DNA of 64,000 nt from Hydractinia symbiolongicarpus (taxonomy: Eukaryota > Cnidaria > Hydrozoa > Anthoathecata > Hydractiniidae), in NCBI RefSeq assembly GCF_029227915.1, contig NC_079880.1, positions 16,508,001-16,572,000 of the forward strand, read 5' to 3'. Positions 47,431 through 57,671 of the stretch are shown here, piece by piece (the stretch's first letter is position 1; the number at the start of each line of letters is the position of its first letter). Both the position numbers and the translations under genes were made by a program. Under the pieces are notes generated by a model that was not told the origin of the DNA, did not search any database, and worked only from the letters and a program-made list of their open reading frames with translations.

Positions 47431-49090
47431 CAGATCAGAGGTGTGTTGCCCAAGGTCGATATTATCATCAGATGCTATAACATGAAGTCCACAATATCAT
47501 TCATAGATCGAATCATGAACTTTCCTTTCCTGCTGCTGGAAGCCATTTTCTCTTGGTTCATATCTAATGAAAAATTGAGCTACGAAGCAAATTTTATCTA
47601 TTTTCTATTTCTCAAAAGCACACAAACCCAGTACAACCTTTTTCGGGCCTAATCAGCTTTATTAGAACCGCCCGCTCTGTGCACCTCTGGAAAAAATGAT
47701 GGGGTACTGCGCTGGGCGCACCACAGGGATTGAAAAGGTTATCATTTGTAACATTCTTACACATAATCAATAGACAATAGAAAAGCTGCCCATTAATTGC
47801 GAGGATTTTACCTGCACGCATACAAGCATTCAATATTACCTGTTTTTTAATTGTATTTTTAATGTACAAAGGTGTCTTCTTTGTACGACCAAATTCTATA
47901 AATTGTGTGCTTTTTAAGATTTTTGACTATTAGAACGTTTGATTACTTCTTTTGGCTCGTTTTACCCTGAATTACAGTAAATGTCTTTATTTCATGTAAA
48001 CAGAAGGCAAGGATGCATGAAATATAACGTTGCAAGAAATATGTAGAATTTTCCTCAAGCTGCTACCAGCCCTCAAAATCTATGACAGCATTTAGCTTTT
48101 GACATCGTGAATGCCGCTGATGTTGACTTCACGACGGCAAAAAATTTTCTTAGTATTTCTGACAGCACAAAACTCTTTCCAACTAAACTAATCTATTGTT
48201 AACTAATTTTTAAAAACAAAAATACAATATTATACGTATAACGGTAAATGTGAAAGTTAAAAATTATAAAATATAATAATAAAATATTTAGTTTTTCCAT
48301 CATAAAATCTCCCAAAACAGCAAAATTTTAGCTGTCACAATTTTTGTTTTGCCTTCAAAGCTGACCTTAGCCGTGGCAAAGTTTTTGCTGTAGAACATTT
48401 TTGCTAATTGTGAGGGCCCTTTAAGATTTATATATATACTTTAATAATTAATTTTTAATTACAAGATAGAATGTTCGTTCCACAAGACTTCACTGTTCCA
48501 CCACGTTCTTGCCACAAAAAAATGTTTCCTGTTACCCATTGGTAAGATTTGCGTGAACGAAGCTCTATTCCCCTCAACAAAATTTAGTTCAAATATTTTA
48601 AAAACAGTTTGACGTGTGTTTAAAGTGTTTTTATGCTTGAATGGTTGTTATGTTCTTTCTATTTTAAAATGGCTCTTGATAGGAAGTTGTTAACTGTGCT
48701 TTTACTTCTTTAAACACTGGTTTGGTGACTTTTTTTTACCGTTTTTAAGTATTTTTATTTATTTATTTCCTTACATATTTAAAGTCAATTTTACAGTAGT
48801 TAAAAAAACTAATTTAAATCGACTAAAAAACAAAACAAAAAAAAAATCGCACAATAATGCTCAACAAAATCTTAGCACTGGGTTACATATTTTGCATGAG
48901 CAATGAGTGTTACCACAAGTATGTGGTATCACACTGAACGAAGATTAAATTCGTTGAGGGATGAAGTAATTTTATCACTTTTCCTTTAAACGATATTGAT
49001 GCTCACAAAAGAGGTAATAACTTTAACAGTTCCCAAGAAGTTTTATTCATTCGTTTATTTGAAGTAAAATGTCTTGAAGTTGAAAAAGAA
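47431..49090. other. AT-rich intergenic DNA, no feature recognised
   Basis: Reading frames are short (for example 47,869-47,612 minus, 85 codons) and match nothing I know. Two weak direct repeats (GACGGCAAAAAATTTT at about 48,133, GCCGTGGCAAAGTTTTT at about 48,370) may be edges of an old insertion. Confidence 0.5.
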
Positions 49091-49099
49091 TTTTCTTTT

Positions 49100-49490
49100 A
49101 TATTTAGGCTACTCGAAAAGAAAAGAACAATCTGAGTAAAACTAGGGAGGACAGATCAATGATGGAAGGATATGTTCCCTTAAATGGATTTAAAAGAATG
49201 GAAGATAACTTCAGGATGTCTAACGATGATTTTTTACTAGTATTTTCATTAATTTGACCTTACCCCAAAGAAAGATCCTTCCACAGTTTCCAAGAATCCT
49301 ATATCTTTGAAAAACAGAGTAGCCATACCTTGTAATTACCTAAAGGATCAGCGATGAGTAAAAATAATAGCAAATGCATTTAGCATTGCCCGGTGTACAG
49401 TTGATCAGATAGTTGGGGATTATGCAAGCTCCTGGTTGAAATTCTTAATCCTTACATTATAAAGTTTCCTGGTTTACTCAAAATGGTCTG
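49100..49490 (+). pseudogene. PIF/Harbinger-type transposase fragment
   Basis: A plus-strand fragment reads KTREDRSMMEGYVPLNGFKR then MEDNFRMSNDDFLLVF, the usual N-terminal 'fRMs...F..Ll' region of PIF/Harbinger (DDE_Tnp_4) transposases. After a frame change it continues as SLKNRVAIPCNYLKD and ANAFSIARCTVDQIVGDYA, resembling the 'krvAi.L.yL...g....iA..FGi...TV..iv' helix-turn-helix. The catalytic core expected downstream is absent, since the sequence after 49,490 no longer fits. Stops are frequent. Family assignment is from pattern memory only. Confidence 0.5.
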
Positions 49491-49694
49491 GAGTTATCGG
49501 TTGTGCACATAGAACCATATTTATAGGAAAAAAAGACCATTGTTGTATTTTTTTGTCGCGTTTTCAAAACTTGGGCCTATTCTCTCGAATGCATTAACTT
49601 TCAAAATGGCGTTAGTCCCTGCATGTGTGTAAGGGGAAATCAGATGTAAACAAGACTTTGGTTTATTTTTATTGGTGTTTATTCTTGGAAATTA

Positions 49695-50126
49695 TTGATA
49701 AAATGCTTAGTAGTGATAATTCCTGGTGCTGTTCTGTTGTCCATCCAAGGCTGTTCAGACTCACGTCGACCAGAGTATAAGGGTATTTCATTGTTTAAAG
49801 TTACTTCTGGAAAAAATGAATTCGACACAAAATTGATCGCAGTTATCACCAGAGATCGCGTAATTGATTCTTCTCTTCGTTCTTAAATTGGTAAATGCAA
49901 TTTACGTACTTGTCAACGCCATTTTAAAGAACAAGAATATTATCGTCATGATATAATGGCAAACTTAAATCCTGGAGTTATTTCAACCTTAAATCTGCCA
50001 CATAAGAGCCACCCGTCATCATCCACTTTAACCAAACCTCAGGATGCTGCTAATGCTATTTCATCCAAAGAGATTTCTCCATTTATAAATCCTTTAAAGA
50101 TTTTCAAAATAGAGTCAGAATTTTAA
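49695..50126 (+). pseudogene. THAP-domain fragment with one in-frame TAA
   Basis: One frame runs from about 49,695 to TAA 50,124-50,126, broken once by TAA at 49,884-49,886. It contains GCSDSRRPEYKGISLFKV, then KCNLRTCQRHF followed by a basic stretch. This is the C..C...C..H zinc-finger order of a THAP domain, although the first cysteine expected a few residues before GCSDS is not present. A Ser/Pro-rich tail follows (HKSHPSSSTLTKP). THAP domains occur in P-element-like, PIF-like and host proteins. The neighbouring PIF/Harbinger fragment on the same strand may belong to the same decayed element. A splice acceptor-like TGGTGCTGTTC/TTG context was not decisive. Confidence 0.55.
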
Positions 50127-50600
50127 AAGTAAATGGATGGCAATTATCATCACCATCAACAAGCCATATTTTTTTGCTAACATGACTAGATTCATTCAGT
50201 TCCCAAACTTGAAATATACGTTTCTTAAAGTTTGGATTTCACTATTCGCTGTTTGTTGTGGAACTGACCTCCAAAACATGAAATATATAAATTACATGAA
50301 CATTCAGTAAAACATATCACCCTATTTAATTTGTGTTATTTGGTGAGTTCTTTAAAGTTGTGTCCTGGATTACAACCAAAATCCTCTGGTAGTTGCCTGG
50401 ATCACATTATACCTAAAATTTTCACCGTACTATCCTCTTCATGTTCACCATTGTCAGAAACAAAGTATCATCGCCCAAACAATTGTTTTTGCTAATTCTA
50501 AATGAAAAAGAGAAATGTTTGGAATGTGTATAAGTAGAAATAAGGGAAGATTTGAGTTTAAAAAGAAAATTATCCAACATGAATATACCTCCAACACCGA
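50127..50600. other. AT-rich spacer, no gene seen
   Basis: The 470 bases between the THAP remnant and the retroelement tail hold no frame with recognisable content. Confidence 0.5.
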
Positions 50601-50639
50601 AAGCGCTATTGTAGTGTTGGAGACTGCATATATACAGAC

Positions 50640-51848
50640 TGTGATATAGTTATATTTTCAAATAAGCTTAAACGAGTTATAATTATCGAACTCACTTGCC
50701 CTTGCGAGGAAAATGCAAACTATTGGCACTCCACCAAAGTCACTAAATATTCCTGCTTGGTTAACGTAATTCTGTCCAGTGGTTGGCAAGTTGATTTCTT
50801 TGCTGTAGAAGTAGGGGCAAGAGCTTATTGCGCGAGAACAACCACGGCGTGTCTGAAAAGGCTGGGTTTTTCCAACAAAATGGCATATTCCACCGCAAAA
50901 AACCTTGGCAAAATCAGTATGACAGCTTCTTTTTGTGTATGGATTGCTCGGGGGTCAAGAGACTGGTCTCAAGACTCCTTAATTAAGGCACCCAGAACGA
51001 GTAAGACTCTTCCACCCAAGTCTGTTGCATCTCGTCAAAGTAATCCAGCTCCAGTAAAAGAAATGCCCAAGGGTCGTTTATCAGGTCCATGCACTCCGGT
51101 CTCTCTAAAAATCAACCATAACAAAACTAGTGCTAAAACAAAGACAATTTTTATAAATGCAGGTTTTGTCAACAAAGGCAGTACGTGCTATGCCAATGTG
51201 ATATTGCAAGCACTAAGTACTATTCCATCCCTATGGTCCCAGAGTGCTTCGGAGTCATCCCGTTTGTCACCAATTATGAGGGCGATTGCTCTTAACATGA
51301 CCATGTAAAACCGTTCTTTGACCCCCTTTGATCCTTTCTCAAGGCCCTACAACGTAAGATACACTCTTCTGGAAATACAACTTTCCAATGCAATTCTCAG
51401 CAAGATGTGGCAGAGATGTTACTTCTTGTCTTGGATGAATTGAAAGGGTTCTCGGTAATTGCGTCTCAGAACATCTCGACAGAAGTATCGGTGTCAGTTT
51501 AGCTGTAACACCTGTCTCTGTTCTTCAGTTACTGTTGAAAATCAGGACATCCTAACACTGTCACCGTCTTCCAGCATACAATTGTCAGTTAGTATATTTT
51601 TAGCTTCTGAAAATCTGGAGAATGAAAATAAATGGTTTTGCCCACAATGTTCCCTGCACCAAGAGAGCACTAGGGAAACAAGGATTACCCATATCAAAGA
51701 TCGCTCCACAAACTCTTGGTACCTCTGCAATGATGAGGCAATAAGCAAAGTTGATCCAAGAGCGCTCAACAGCACTACATCATATGTTTTCTTTTATACC
51801 CGCTGCTATTTTTTTTTTTTGTTTGTTTGTTTTTTTTCCTCTTTATAA
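50640..51848 (+). pseudogene. retroelement C-terminus fused to ubiquitin-specific protease domain
   Basis: An open frame from 50,640 (or earlier) to TAA at 51,306-51,308 first carries CDIVIFSNKLKRVIIIELTC, VDFFAVEVGARAYC and SNKMAYSTAKNLGKISM. This is the order of the PD-(D/E)XK-like C-terminal region I know from retroelement proteins ('PDIvl...iELT.P.e'). After a Pro/Lys linker the same frame enters a USP Cys box, NKGSTCYANVILQALS (51,169-51,219). A frame change follows; the second USP box QQDVAEMLLLVLDEL is at 51,398. A zinc-finger region (CNTCLC near 51,500, then NKWFCPQC) and the C-terminal WYLCNDEAI with SSYVFFYTR come after. The His box (GHY) is not seen, probably deleted, so the protease is dead. 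A retroelement with a deubiquitinase tail is the best reading. Confidence 0.55.
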
Positions 51849-51884
51849 AATACCTTCGCTGTTGCTTTAAACCTGTACCAGACA

Positions 51885-52992
51885 TAACACAATAAAACGT
51901 CAACATAGTTTCAATGCAGAATAAAACTGCATCGTGGTCAAATAATACAATGGCACAACACTAGAAGTAGGATTATCAAAATGATTGCTTAATACATAGA
52001 CATGGTCAATGATGCCACCTGATATTTGAGTTGTACAAGTTGAGTGTATCCTAAATGCTGAATCATATCTACCACATTAGGGACTGAGTCATCTAAATAA
52101 TTGAGATCGAAATCACCAAGAATTATATGGGGCGATTTTAAACGAATCAAGTATGACAATAATTCAGTGAATTCATCTATGGAAGCTCAATGGCTTTTGT
52201 ATATCAACAATATTGCTATTATATTAGAACAACATTCAATGCAAACAAACGATATCGCATCGTAATGTTCATAATGAGTAAACTCTTGAACTTATCCTGA
52301 TTGTTGTTGAAAAGCAGCTGATGAGCAGGAAACAGGGTAGCTAGAGTGTGTGTATGATGTTCAATAGGCAGTTGAGTTTCAGTGAGGCATAAAATACTTA
52401 AATGCATCAGGAGTGAGTGATTCAACAAGTCAGTAGCATGTTTTAAAACTGATCTAATGTTGATTAAAGCTATGAAAGGCAGAAAAAAATCATGACTTTG
52501 TTCCATTATAGTTGTCCTCAGTCTCTCGTATTCAGATGAAACATTTACGTTACACGTGATCCTTTCTGTAGTGACTTCTCCAGCAATGAAAAGATTAAAA
52601 GACTGCGCACCCTAATGCCACATATATCTGTCCATGATTGAACTAACGTTGTCTTTTAAGTTCAAAGGATACTACAGCATTTGGTATTGTTAGTCCTTGC
52701 ACTTTGTGGACTGTACATGCCAAGCTAACATCAAAGGAAATTGAACCCGTACAATTGAGCTTGAGGAGGCACTTTTACTCAGAGGTATACTAGCTTCAAT
52801 CATTTTGATAGGAACAACAGAATTATCGTATGTGTATTTATCAGTTCTTTGAGCTTTCATACCTACACTAGCATCTGAAATTTTAGTGTAAATAACTTGC
52901 GGTTGACAGTTTGAATTATATTTCACAACAAAAACAATACCTAGCTGTCCATTAATCAAACGATCCTCTATATCTACGTTGTTTGTTAACAT
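51885..52992 (-). pseudogene. Helentron PIF1-helicase tail plus endonuclease domain
   Basis: Starting at 52,992 (minus), MLTNNVDIEDRLINGQLG, VPIKMIEASIPL and VQFPLMLAW correspond to the last motifs of a PIF1/RecD-like helicase. In a shifted frame come ACTVHKVQGLT, the helicase motif VI region, and FNHGQIYVALG. Next, at 52,500-52,230, LINIRSVLKHATDLL and LSILCLTETQL match the endonuclease/exonuclease/phosphatase fold. A further frame at 52,180-51,960 has IILGDFDLNYLDD, ISGGIIDHVYVL and FDHDAVFC. Helicase followed by such an endonuclease is the hallmark of Helentrons. At least four frame changes, so inactive. Confidence 0.65.
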
Positions 52993-53862
52993 GACCTTTG
53001 CATTTTTTTATAATTAAAGTCTTTGCAAGACCTTCTGTTTGACTCTGATTCAAATCTGTTATATTGTCCAACTTGCTTTGAGAGATACATTCGGAATTTC
53101 TGTCCAAGGCTTGAATCTCAATTTTTGGGTGCAAAAGTTGTTCGAGCTTCAAAGTATTCAATTCGTCTTTTGAGGCATTTTCTGCACCTAACCCTGAATC
53201 ATTTACTGGGTTTTCAGATTCAGATTCACTCGAGTCTTCCTTTTCAACATCAATGACAATTTCCTCATCATGGTCAAGGTTCAATAGCTGCAATGGAACA
53301 TTGTCTAGGTTGATGTTAATGTCTTTGTATAAGTTATTATTTATTTTCAAATATAACAATGCATTTTCAATATTCGCTGGGGAAACTGATTCGAAATAAA
53401 CATGACCATTGAAAATCTTCTTTTTATTCAACTTTATGAGGACCAAACCAGAAGTGCCAGATGGACATGGTAAAGAATTGAATGTGTCGCTTACTGAAAC
53501 AGGAATATCGCAAATTGCACCTTTGCGTTTAGGCATTTGACTTTTTGACATAATAACAACTTTTTTGAAAAGTAACCTTGAAATCAGGGCAGTTTCTAAT
53601 TTATTTAATTAGATATCTCAATTGGAATATCAATAATACCCAACTTGTTGAACACTCCTTGGCAGGGAATTTTATTTTTTGACACATTCGAAGAACATGT
53701 AAAACAAATATACTTATTGCCATCTGAACTAACTACATTTGTGTTGAGATAATCCATGTGGCTATTTTTGTGGTCCTTAAAAACCTTGACAGATCTCCGA
53801 TATAAACACCTATTGCATATTACACAAATGTGGACGGGACCAAATTGTATTTTTTCTCGCAA
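52952..53862 (-). pseudogene. Helitron N-terminal (DUF6570-like) region
   Basis: Two frames, 53,862-53,605 and 53,551-52,952. The first has cysteine pairs CVICNRCLYRRSV and YICFTCSSNV, then IPCQGVFNKLGI. The second has MPKRKGAICDIPV, CPSGTSGLVLIKLN, NGHVYFESVSPANIENALLYL and an acidic Ser/Glu-rich linker. This matches the zinc-binding plus DUF6570 region found before the Rep domain in Helitrons. The frame then breaks straight into the helicase tail, which shows that the Rep domain and helicase motifs I-IV were lost by deletion. About 50 bases separate the two frames. Confidence 0.6.
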
Positions 53863-53943
53863 TTTATTTACACAATCAAGTGGTGATACTGCCTTTTTCC
53901 TACTAGAAGATACAGGACGGACACTTTTTGTGCAAGATACAGA

Positions 53944-54728
53944 TTAAGCTTTTTTCTTTGTATTCTCTTTTCTATGTTGCAGGCGTTGAGCATTTTTTAT
54001 TTTAGCATTAAAAAAAAGTTTCCTTGAAATTTGACCTTCAGACCTGTGCTTTGCCACAATTTTACTTCTGTCACTAGCCGAACATACATCATCCTCCACT
54101 GTAATAAACTGGAGTTCGTACTGAATCGGACTTGATGAACTGGTAAAATAGGCTTCAAAAATGTAGCAAGTAAGCTGCACAACATCAGCAAATTTTACTA
54201 TAATTGCAGAGCCTGTTCCAGAAGGCATGCCCGTCTGATCCCGACTATGAGAATCTTACCAAATAGTAATGGCGCTTGTTTGGAATGACTGCAAAAGTGT
54301 ATAATAAATTCAGATTGTGAATTAGAGCCACCGTGGAGAAATTCAAAGAAATCTGCTGTGAAATCGAAGTTTATAGTTAAATGTTGTATTGTAATAGATT
54401 TTGGGAGTTCTGCAGCAGAGAGGAACTCAAGACTGTTTTGTTTTTTATACTGCCTATATTGCTCCAATAAATATTCTAAGTCATTGCACGTCCATCGACT
54501 TATCGCTTTGAAAGTTGAAAAGCATATACTGAGGCGAGATATGCAAGAGCATTGTCTTCCTCTAGTATTTCCAAACTTTTCGTGACCCTGGTGAAATGAA
54601 GCTTGAATACATTTCATATGAGGACCTGGATTTAATTCTATGTTCCCAGAAGCAAACAGCAGAATTTTCAGCAAATTACGACAAAAAAAGAAAAGAAGAA
54701 AAGGCATGTTGTTTGTGGCTGAAGACAC
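53944..54728 (-). pseudogene. 2A-like peptide and OTU/C76-like cysteine peptidase region
   Basis: The minus-strand frame from 54,728 begins with a hydrophobic stretch (MPFLLFFFCRNLLKILLF) directly followed by GNIELNPGP (NPGP codons at 54,632-54,621), a 2A-like ribosome-skipping motif. Next comes FHQGHEKFGNTRGRQCSCIS, with a candidate catalytic Cys, then WTCNDLEYLLEQ and FLSAAELPKSI. In a shifted frame near 54,245-54,222, DSHSRDQTGMPSGTG supplies an Asp/His pair. This Cys...His/Asp layout resembles OTU or herpes-tegument (C76) peptidases carried by Helentron-type elements. The second frame (54,228-53,944) has a Ser-rich, then basic tail. One clear frameshift near 54,235; the 2A peptide with a hydrophobic start may act as a signal-like sequence. 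Confidence 0.6.
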
Positions 54729-54900
54729 ATTGGTGAGACTGAAAAACGTATGGGAATGAGTGCCAAGCTAAATATGCAAGCTTAATATATTCTCAGGAAC
54801 TAAAATAACAGGCAGTAAAACCAATAAAGCATTAAATAATTAAAAAATAAACTTACTTTCCTCACACTGCACAGCGCTGGAACTCAGAAAAATCAACATG

Positions 54901-56705
54901 GCTTGAAATGGAAACGGCGTGCAAAAAACGTGCGAACGAATCAACGCGACGAAATTTCTATTTGTAAGCCAATCACAGTTCAGAGGATGGCAGAATCCGC
55001 TATCGCGCAACGGTGCTTAAAAAAGGTCTTTTACAACCGACCCGACTGCGTATGTTGCTATAGTCGTAATACTGAAAAGATCAGGAAAGTTGTCGCGACC
55101 AGGGTGACAGAATCTTTTGCGCCGCTCATTTTAGAAACTGTTCCACAGTTAATAACAACAAACAAAATGTTATAAAGTAGTATTTAGGAGTGGGTTGGAC
55201 AGTCTCAATTAACCACAACAAACTTATTTTTTTTGCTTTAAATTGCGAAAATATCTTCTGTGAAATTTTCGTTCTATTAGAAATTCGTGAAATTATCTTC
55301 CACAAAATTATTTTTTACCATTTGTAAAAATATATTCCGCGAAAATTTCTTGTCGCGAGAAATTGTTCTCTGGAGGCATATTTTTAAGAAAAATATATTG
55401 AGAAGTTTTCATATATATTTAATAATATGTCTGTATTGATACTAAGGGTGTCTTCCAAAAAAGAATCGTAGGAAGAAAATTGAGTTTCTTCAGCGTCGGG
55501 GTATAGTAGATGCATATTTGATACCACTGTACTGAGGTCTTTGTACCTAAAAAATAAAATCGCACTTCTGAATGTCACCTGGAAGCGTTTGCGGCATCTT
55601 CTGTACGAAAATGCGATATTTTATTTGGAAAAAAAAGCGGCATTGTTTATCAAATTAGTCACAGTTAATTCCGCTACTGCATTGTTTTTAAACCAATCAG
55701 CTCGATTTCATGAGAATTTAACGCCCTTTTAACCCGTTGGGTATGTAAAATGTAAATAAAACAACGAAAAAGTTAATCTTGGCTCCTATTTAAAATGTCA
55801 AAACTTTGCAACTAGAATTAGCTAAACGCTAGAAATTAACTAAACAAAAATGTAGCAACCTGAATATTGCTCTTCTCGATCCAATGTATATCTTTATATT
55901 TCTTTCGTTGTTTCTCGCTTTGAAATATCTAACAACAAAATTCCGACTTACGATGTAAAAATACGATATAAAAATATTGCAAAATAATGTAAACAAACGT
56001 ATACCATCAAGTTTAAAAGTTTACTACGACGATTAACAAGTTTAATTAAGATTACGCTACTCTTTAATAGAGGCAACAATAGTACCTGCATGTTATTCCT
56101 GGGTCGTTCTGCCGTACAGTTTGCATTTTATACCAGTTGCCTACACTGGAAAAATACACCAGAGAAATTCTTGCCCAGCTAGATGGACAGCCGATAGCGG
56201 AACTGGCGTAAATAGTGAAGCCGGCACCGACACGGACAATCAAATATTTTGCAGGACGAAAGAGCGGCAATTTGTATTTTCTGATAGAAACAAGACCATC
56301 GAACCCGGGCGCGGGGAGTGGGGACTCTGAACACCAAATTTACACGCCGAGGGCATGCGCACATAGGTTATCCTGCTTTGTTCAGACTGCGGGCGTAGAG
56401 TTAAAAAAAAACAGACTCAAATTTTTAACTATAGCTAAATTCGCCCCTGTAACCATTCGGTCTGATTTTGAAAGAGGGTTGGAGAGTAATTAATATTTTA
56501 AATGATACAGATGGTGATAGCTTCGCTACTGTATTCCTCCTATTGCATTGGCCAAAGCAGCAAACCCGTGTTCAATTGAACTACCAACATCAACATTTCT
56601 ATATTTTTTCCAGTGCTTTACTAGGTTCTTTTTTAGCCTCTGTCTGTTTACCGTATTTTGCTTCAAGCGAAATTCAGCTATTGCTAGAATTAAATACACT
56701 TATCT
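54901..56705. other. intergenic DNA with a GC-rich segment
   Basis: No confident gene. 54,900-55,180 holds a CCAAT-like block and may be the 5' end of the Helentron. 55,200-55,400 has AT-rich imperfect palindromes (GCGAAAATTTC). 56,150-56,390 is notably richer in GC and CpG, with GCATGCGCAC, and could be a promoter or an unrecognised exon. Frames up to 92 codons are unassigned. Confidence 0.4.
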
Positions 56706-56709
56706 TTTT

Positions 56710-57128
56710 CAGGGTTTCCACGTCTCCTCATAACTCCTAAAATCTCCCCAAATTCAAAAGGTCCTCAAATATCCTCGATTTTTTTAGAAATTTAGGTTTT
56801 CTTCTCAAATCTCCTCGAATAAATTTTGACATTTGGTTATCTTTTATATATGCTAGTTTTTATATTATTTATTTTGAATTACTACAATTTGTGGTTGCTG
56901 TGCCCTGCAAACATTACTTTTTTTGTTGTGTTTGTATTTAAAGCAAAGTTTTTAGTTATTTTTTGTAAGAAAATATTGAGATGCCAGTCTGTGTGTTCCT
57001 TCATTTTTACAAGTGCAAGTTTTTCTCCTCGAATCTCCTCAATTTTGTTAATAAAAGGTCCTTAAAAATCTCCTCAAAAGTCCTCAAATCTTCTCAAATT
57101 TTGTTTTGAAAAAAGAGTGGGAACCCTG
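56710..57128. mobile_element. candidate short non-autonomous element
   Basis: CAGGGTTTCCAC at 56,710 is inverted at 57,117-57,128 (GTGGGAACCCTG), giving 12-bp ends with one mismatch. Just inside both ends lie direct repeats of TCCTCAAA/TCTCCTCGAAT words. The CAGGG start fits hAT-type ends, but no 8-bp target duplication was found. Confidence 0.35.
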
Positions 57129-57356
57129 TTGAAGTTGCTCGTTTCAGCTCTGAGAGAAGATCTGCAGTTCCAGCTACTTGACAATGACAAACAACTACAA
57201 CAGAAATTTAACAAAATAACGACAAACGACATTAATAAAAAAGAAACCCATGCCGTTTTCTTATTTCTAAAGTGTTTTTCTTATTTCTAAAGTGTAAATT
57301 ATTTGTTTTCACAATAATCAGTTACAGTTTTGCACAAATTTAACATTGAAACAATG

Positions 57357-57556
57357 GGTCCGACGTTAATTCCACCCCAGGGTAAAATTTTCAAGTTCAT
57401 ACGCAGTTTACCCTGAGGTAAAATTCCCCTTTGGGGGGAAGCGAATGAAATCTCTCTGGGATTATGTAACCTTTTACAAATGTCTTACCATAGGCGAGGT
57501 AAATTTCACCTGCGGGTGTTATTTCTTAGGGTTAAATTGTACTTGTATCAGGCCCC
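57357..57556. mobile_element. possible 200-bp inverted-repeat element upstream of NAE1
   Basis: The left end GGGTCCGACGTTAA and the reverse complement of the right end (GGGGCCTGATACAAG) are only roughly alike. Between them are repeated GGTAAAATT/GGTAAATTT and ACCCTGAGG words. Weak support. Confidence 0.2.
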
Positions 57557-57572
57557 TTAGTATTTTTAAACT

Positions 57573-57588
57573 AATTTTTCTTCTACAG
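57573..57588 (+). promoter_or_regulatory. splice- or trans-splice-acceptor-like site
   Basis: AATTTTTCTTCTACAG is a good pyrimidine tract plus CAG just 84 bases before the NAE1 ATG. It would join either an unseen 5' exon or, if the host is a hydrozoan, a spliced leader to GATTGG.... The frame is open from 57,570. Confidence 0.5.
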
Positions 57589-57658
57589 GATTGGATAAGA
57601 CTGCCCTACTTTACTTGATTACCAGTGCTCTTTTCTTACTTGTGTTCGGCTATTTAGA

Positions 57659-57670
57659 ATGTTTCTGTAA
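57659..57670 (+). promoter_or_regulatory. three-codon upstream ORF
   Basis: ATG TTT CTG TAA ends one base before the NAE1 ATG at 57,672. Translation of the main frame would need leaky scanning or reinitiation. Confidence 0.5.
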
Positions 57671-57671
57671 A

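Larger units (their letters stand above)
51880..54900 (-). mobile_element. internally deleted Helentron-type element
   Basis: On the minus strand, the pieces lie in the order expected for a Helitron of the Helentron class: an N-terminal 2A-linked peptidase region, a zinc-rich DUF6570-like region, a PIF1 helicase tail, then an apurinic-type endonuclease. The Rep/HUH domain and most of the helicase are absent, and many frames are shifted. The remaining parts span about 3 kb. Exact ends could not be set from sequence alone. Confidence 0.6.

Noticed and set aside
54903-55175. 90-codon plus-strand frame
   Set aside because: No recognisable motif; it overlaps the probable 5' end of the Helentron and looks like chance.
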